A stretch of DNA of 64,000 nt, from positions 955,001-1,019,000 of the forward strand of contig NC_083505.1 in the NCBI RefSeq assembly GCF_032362555.1, given 5' to 3'. The DNA comes from Amyelois transitella (lineage: Eukaryota; Arthropoda; Insecta; Lepidoptera; Pyralidae). Position numbers and translations under genes: made by a program. The notes under the pieces were generated by a model. That model was not told where the DNA came from, ran no database searches, and saw only the letters and a program-made list of their open reading frames with translations. This document shows positions 58,601 to 64,000 of the stretch, one piece after another; the first letter of the stretch is position 1; each line of letters begins with the position of its first letter.

Positions 58601-61229
58601 AAAAACTTTACAAACCTTATTGAGTTTGATAAAGAAACACGGCGACCGAGGAAACCCGTATCTGTCTGGTCCAACACACGTCTCCATACCCGTCGGTATT
58701 GCGTTGGGATAGGCTGCAAATAAAATACGTAATGAGTAAGTATATAAGAGGAAGTATGAAAGTAGCGCTAATAAATGAAAAGATACATACATGCATACAT
58801 ATGGTCATGTCTATATCCCTTGCGGGGTAGACAGAGCCAACAGTCTTGAAAAGACTGAATGGCCACATTAAGCTAATAATCTTAGATATAAATATACTAA
58901 AGTTATGTTTTCATTCAAATTCCCGCGGGAGCGAAACCCCGGGACGCAGCTAGTCATATCTATAGCAAACTGAAGGTTACATAGTCAATATAACATTTCA
59001 CAATCTACGGTTTGGCGAGGGTCATCCTTTGTACTGTGATCTCATTCGTGTAAGTACAAATCAATCATTAAGGGCAATGAAGCTATAACATTTGTCGTGA
59101 TTGATGTGGAACGTATACTAGCGACTGCTTTCGGGTTTACTCGGGTGTCAATTGCAGCAACCTGTCACTATTTGAATCTCAATTCTATCATAAAGCCTTA
59201 TAGCTGAACGTGGCCTGTCAGTCCTTCAAGATTGTTGGCTCTGTCTTCCCCGCAAAGGATATAGACGTGATTATATATGAATTAATGGATGAGACAATGA
59301 TAGCTTATAAACTTTTATTATAAACTAGATGTGCCCGCGACTTCGTCCGCGTTGAATAGTTATTTTGGGCATCATTAAAGCCCTCAAGGATGAATAAATT
59401 TCCCCGTTTTTTTTTTCACATTCTCCATTATTTCTTCGCTCCTTATAGTTGCAGCGTGATGTTATATAGCCTAAAGCCTTCTTCGATAAAGGTCTATTCA
59501 ACGCAAAAAGAACTTTTCGTTTCGAACCAGTAGTTCCTGAGATAAGCGCGTTCAAACAAACAAACTCTTTATAATATTAGTATAGATGAACTCACTTTTT
59601 AGGTAGTCATCAAGCTGTTTTATGTAGACCTCTGTGGCGTTCTCGACATCAGTCCGGACTTCGAAGCCATCCAGTGGGAACGGTCGAAACGACATTCCTG
59701 GATTTGCACCTGAAAATTAAGTCAGAAGTTAATATCTCTCATCTGCCAAGACCCGGTAGCGCCTTCTACTCTCTAGAGAGGAGTATGGGCCGCAGACCAA
59801 GATACTGGAGGTAAGCTTGTAAGTAGCTAAATAAATTAAGCTAAGTTTTTACACAAAGTTATTCCCGGACATATCTTCACCTTTCTGGTGAACAGCACCG
59901 CCTAAACCTAAGCACTAATAAGACCGACAACCTGTCTAACCCGCTGCAGTGTAGTTTGTTCCGCCGATTCTTCTACACATGCGCTTTGAAAGCGGTGGTA
60001 GTGATAATTAGATTTAAGTGATGTGACTTTTACAGTGACACTTATTGACAGTGATACCTTGTGTCCAATTTAGAAAATAAATCTATTCTATTCTATTCTG
60101 TTACGTCATGCCGCGTCGGTCTTCCCGGCGCCCCTCTCCTCAGCACGGGAGCCCTAAAAATGCACCCTGGGTCTTTGGACTATCAGCTTTCACCAAGTAG
60201 CGGCAACTAGCGGCTCTTTGACGGATCTTGTGTAGGTATATATCTAAACCCACGAGCTATTTAACTTGTGAAACTAGTCCAAATAAAGTTTGTCTTTATT
60301 CTGTACATTTTTTAATTATCTCTCATTACTCTAACCTGCGTAGTTTTACTAAAACGCCACACCCGTAAGGGATAAAGACGTGATATATTTATGGGACAAT
60401 ATACATACATACATACATATGGTCACGTCTATATCCCTTGCGGGGTAGACAGAGCCAACAGTCTTGAAAAGACTGAATGGCCACGTTCAGCTATGTGGCT
60501 TAATGATAGAATTGAGATTCAAATAGTGACAGGTTGCTAGGCCATCGCCTAAAAAAGAATCCCAAGTTTGTAAGCATACTAATGGGACAATATAATTGGA
60601 TATATAGTAAGTTAGTCAAGTTTTTACAAGAAGCGTTGACTTCACCAACATCACCGTGACTTTGGTGGGAAACCTAACCCAAAATAGATCCTGACTCCAC
60701 ATTTAAATTGTCTGAAAAGCAAATTTTCTTAAGATGTTTTCCCTCACCGTTAATACCGTTTAGCAGTCTTAAAACTAACCAAAAAAAAATAGTGTATTAT
60801 CAATTTTACCGCAATTTTTAGGTGCCGTGTGGTCCCCGGCACCAATATCTACAAAAAAGAATAAGACCACTCCAACTCTTTCCCATAGATGTCATAAAAG
60901 GCGACTTAGGGATATGCTTATAAAATTGCGATCCTTTTTTTAGGCGATGGGCTAGCAACCTGTCACTATTTGGATCTCAATTCCATCATTAAGCCGAGCA
61001 GCTGAACGTGGCCATTCAGTCTTTTCGGGACTATTGGTTCTGTTTACCCCGTAAGGGATATAGATGTGACTATATGTATTTATGTATGTATCAATTTTAC
61101 CTATAAGAGACTGATGTAATGTGAAGGCCGGTCTACTATTATCCAGGGTGAGGAACAGCCCAGCCATGCAGGCTGCAAACATGGCCGCCAGGACTGCGTA
61201 GAACACGAAGTAAAATGTCAGCACTATAC
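55643..61229 (-). CDS. Gene E (5' incomplete): beta-subunit paralog lacking the first disulfide pair
   Basis: Six exons seen (minus): 61101-61229, 59596-59709, 58616-58713, 57563-57661, 56618-56780, 55643-55788; 248 residues plus an unseen first exon that must end in phase 1. The first visible exon encodes the membrane span (LTFYFVFYAVLAAMFAACM) and TLDNSRPAF. Then come NPGMSFRPFPLDG with an NAT sequon, the CFFIKLNK block, IFDWVPEYYD, VWVSC, an NGT sequon, and NIRCRAWAKNIIY. The exon equivalent to exon 4 is 98 nt against 182-194 in A, B and D. It has only METC and SPC, so cysteines 1 and 2 of the family are absent. The region matching AYYYP...LSPLVAV in B is strongly altered. The C-terminus is extended by a Thr/Asp/Glu-rich end (DDATETTTAEP). 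No canonical exon 1 (FLGRT-SSW) was found between 61230 and 64000. Confidence 0.88.
55835..56150. repeat. SINE-A 3' half (+) joined to SINE-T (-)
   Basis: In gene E intron 6; the SINE-T ends with the CTGCGCCACAGAGGCCGT head. Confidence 0.75.
57320..58520. repeat. Fragment-C (-) and several SINE-A copies around gene E exon 5
   Basis: Fragment-C 57320-57535. SINE-A starts at 57706 and 57777 (nested, to 58030), 58030-58150 (partial) and 58259-58520. Confidence 0.65.
58790..59585. repeat. SINE-A pieces and fragment-B, gene E intron 3
   Basis: 58790-58880 (-), 59155-59280 (+), fragment-B 59325-59585 (+) ending about 10 bp from the exon 3 donor. Confidence 0.7.
60405..61090. repeat. SINE-A pair, gene E intron 2
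   Basis: 60405-60580 (-) and 60822-61090 (+). The second's TATG tail ends about 10 bp from the exon 2 donor at 61100. Confidence 0.8.
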
Positions 61230-64000
61230 CTGCGAAAATAAAATGAAACTTCATCATCTCAGCGCTTTTTCTCCCACTCTTATTGGAGACATACATCTTC
61301 TTGCTCCTGGGTGTAGACCCGGTTACTCAGGAGGTCAACACTCTGGAGAGGAGTACGCCCTTGACCATGGATTCTGGACTGGGTGAGTCAGGTTTAGACA
61401 TGTAGAAACTTATATTTGACCTCCGCAACCTTAGCACTTAAACCCGTATCGGATCACGGTTACACATCTAGTTGCTTAAATGTGCAGGTTGCCTCCCGAT
61501 ATTTTCCCTCGCCGTAAGATTATTCGGGGGTTTGTGGGGCATAGAAATATTGTCTCAAAAAAATTATACTACCTACTGTATTTTCAGACTTATTGATGGA
61601 ATTGAGATTCAGACAGTGGCAGATCTATTCCATTTCCTGATTAATATATTTAATTATTATAGTTAATAAGTTAAACCTCAGCTTTAGTTCGCAACTCCGC
61701 CCGCGTGAATACTTATGTTTGCAAAATTTAATGGAGATTGTGTTTGTTTAATGGATTTTACGTACAAGCCATACAAATAAACACATAAACATACTTTCAC
61801 CTTTTAGTATGGATATAATGTCTACCTGTCCTTCGTTATTATTCTCAGTGTAGCCGCACCTTTACGACCGGTCGGTGACGCCTGCGCCGCTATATTCGTC
61901 GGCACTAAAATAGCGCGTGCGCATTTCCACACCCATACCGAAAATCCATTCAATATTATGAATGCGAAGGCGACGTCTGGCTATCCGTCTGTTACGGTAA
62001 CACGCCAAAACCGCTGAACTTCAATTGCTACTCTCTCTACTACTCTCTTTCTCTCTAAATGCAGCGTCTTCTATCATGCTTCGGAGCTTGGGGTCTAAGA
62101 TTCCAACATTTCATATTCCACACGGTCTGGTCCCGTGCAAACTACGCCGGGTGACTTATTGGTACCAGTCAAAACTTAGCAAATTTCAATTCATGCATAC
62201 AGATCAGTCCATGAATCTCGTAAAATATGATTTTCAGTAATTTTTCAGTACAAACTTTTTGGCGGGAACAGAGATTTTTCGCAGATACCAGGATCAGCTG
62301 ATCGACCACCGCCATGTTTCTGCAGTGTCCGAGCAAGAGACAAGACAAAATAATACAGGCTGGCTGTCATACATTTTTTTTTTACAAGAGGTTTTAACTA
62401 TGAGGCTAAGATCTATCATCGATAACGATTTTGAAAAAATTTGAACGTTTAAAATTTTTCTAAGGCCCATACACCACGAAAATACGTGGTCTATAATTAT
62501 TCTAGGCTAACAATTGGGATTGAACTGTGAACTAGGCACGGCGACCTTCAGGCAGAACCAGGTATAGGTAGATTTATCTTGTATAGATTGGTTCCGCTGA
62601 ACCGTGAAACTACATAGATTTGCATGAAGTAGGTGCATAATAGATGAAACGCATACTGCTTATTATATTGCTTTGCGTATTTGACATAGGTTTTATACAT
62701 AGCCGCCTTTTACGACATCCATGGGAAGGAGATGAAGTGGTCCTATTCTTTTTTCTATTGGTGCCGGAAACAAAACGGCACCAAATAAATAATTGTCAAG
62801 GTTTTATATACATATGTAGGTACATAAATTAGAAATAGGTACTTAGATTGTTTCGTGCCAAAACGGCTGATCCGACTTTTGTGTCATAATTTTGAGAAAA
62901 TGCAATCTGGAATTCTATTCTAAAACCCAAGAAACAGATTTCTCAGTCTATTCACGTAATAAACAAAACCCAGTTTCATAACGCACTTCATATCGCATCG
63001 TTTCATGGGTTTTCAATACGATCATTGATAAAAATAAAGCTATAAAGGTTTGCCCTTGGACTCATGGCGGCTGCGAGGAATAGAAATGGGGTCACACTGG
63101 ATTTCTAAAGGTCAAATCCAGAGGGGTATGAATTTTGTGTAAGCTTTATTATGCCTTTGCTATTTAAAAAAAAATTGGTATAAGATTTATTCGGACAGAA
63201 TACATAAAGAGCTTTAGTAATATTATTGTAGATACTTAATTGTTTTGATCTTTTTCTGTTAATCTTAATAAAATATTTAAAGAAAGAAAGAAAATAGTTT
63301 ATTACGAGTATCACTATAGTAAGTCATACACACATACTAACATACGTCATACATATGATTATATGTATGACGTATGTTAGTATGTGTGTATCCCTTGCGG
63401 GGAGACAGAGCCAACAGTCTCGAACTCTGAACAAAGCTGTTTGGCTTCATAATGAAACTGATGGCCAGTACCTTCATCCAATAAAGTGAACGAGAACACA
63501 GAGATAAGAAGTTAGCGAACTCCAGGCTACTGAGTTCTGTGCAAAACCTAGATACACCGGAAGCATAGCTTAACGTCTGTTATATAACAACTCTTCGTTA
63601 AATGGCGATAGGCGATATAATTAGCATGAAATTAGCGCGAGGAAAATCGGTCGCTTGATCGCCAGATTTACTACATTACCTATACTAACAAATCCTACTA
63701 ATATTATAAATGCGAAAGTTTGTGAGTATGTCAGGATGTCAGTATGAATGTTTGTTATTTCTCACGCAAAAACTTCTGAAACGATTGCGATGAAATTAGG
63801 TATGTAGGTAGCTGAAGACCCAGAATAATATATAGGCTACTTTTTATCCCGGAGTTCTCGCGGGATTGATTCCACGCGTACGAAGTCGCGGGCGGCCTCT
63901 AGTAAATCCGTATTTACACCAACATGTGCCGTGCGGTTCTAGGCACATTAGAACCACTCCATCTATTTACCATAGATATCGTAATAGACTTCTAAACTTG
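61230..64000. other. Probable gene E intron 1, no exon found
   Basis: SINE-A pieces at 62705-62785 (-), 63390-63450 (-) and 63925-64000 (+); fragment-C at 63690-63905; a perfect palindrome at 63327-63390. No FLGRT/SSW exon or other gene seen. Confidence 0.55.

Noticed and set aside
61230-61296. Using the upstream in-frame ATG at 61296 as gene E start
   Set aside because: A TTTCGCAG acceptor at 61230 and the phase of all paralogs show this is intron sequence; the tail exon should lie further right.
62644-62832. Plus-strand frame with signal-peptide-like start
   Set aside because: Most of the frame is SINE-A sequence read in reverse; the hydrophobic start is short and unsupported.

Overview
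The window is eukaryotic nuclear DNA, almost certainly from a moth or butterfly. The genes are split by GT-AG introns and the protein families are insect-like. Short retroposons of kinds that, from memory, are common in lepidopteran genomes fill the introns and intergenic space. No tRNA, rRNA or CRISPR locus was seen.

The coding content is dominated by five paralogous Na+/K+-ATPase beta-subunit (nervana family) genes in the order A(-), B(-), C(+), D(-), E(-). A lies at 2325-9801, B at 16061-26156, C at 33412-38058, D at 40149-50980 and E at 55643-61229, with E's first exon not found and probably beyond the right edge. Each was reconstructed exon by exon; all predicted junctions keep frame and use GT donors and AG acceptors. 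A, B and D have seven coding exons with the same intron phases (1,1,1,0,0,1), and the six exons seen of E fit that plan. This argues for tandem duplication. C is inverted and lacks two of these introns. B is the canonical form (323 aa). C (326 aa) and D (317 aa) keep the cytoplasmic FLGRT/FCGRT tail, one membrane span and six ectodomain cysteines. A (280 aa) has an almost absent cytoplasmic tail. E lacks the first disulfide pair. Beta subunits fold, traffic and tune the P-type pump alpha subunit, so the cluster may be a local set of alternative pump partners.

Between B and C lies one unrelated gene (27606-28966, minus): a secreted, extremely Asn/Gln-rich 316-aa protein with a clear TATA box.

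The rest is repeat-rich. The commonest family, called SINE-A here, is about 265 bp. It begins with a hairpin (TGCCGTGTGGTTCCCGGCA) and ends in a TATG microsatellite tail; about sixty copies or fragments can be seen by eye. Its last ~50 bp resemble the 3' end of a LINE whose C-terminal reading frame is also present, which suggests a SINE/LINE partnership. Other families are a tRNA-derived SINE (SINE-T), two LINE-tail-like fragments (fragment-B and fragment-C, sharing a GACGAAGTCGCGGGC-type end), a fold-back element (fragment-D) and an element with a perfect 48-bp inverted repeat. Intron 1 of gene C holds decayed partial copies of its own first exon. Repeat boundaries are approximate (about 5-20 bp) because they were read by eye.
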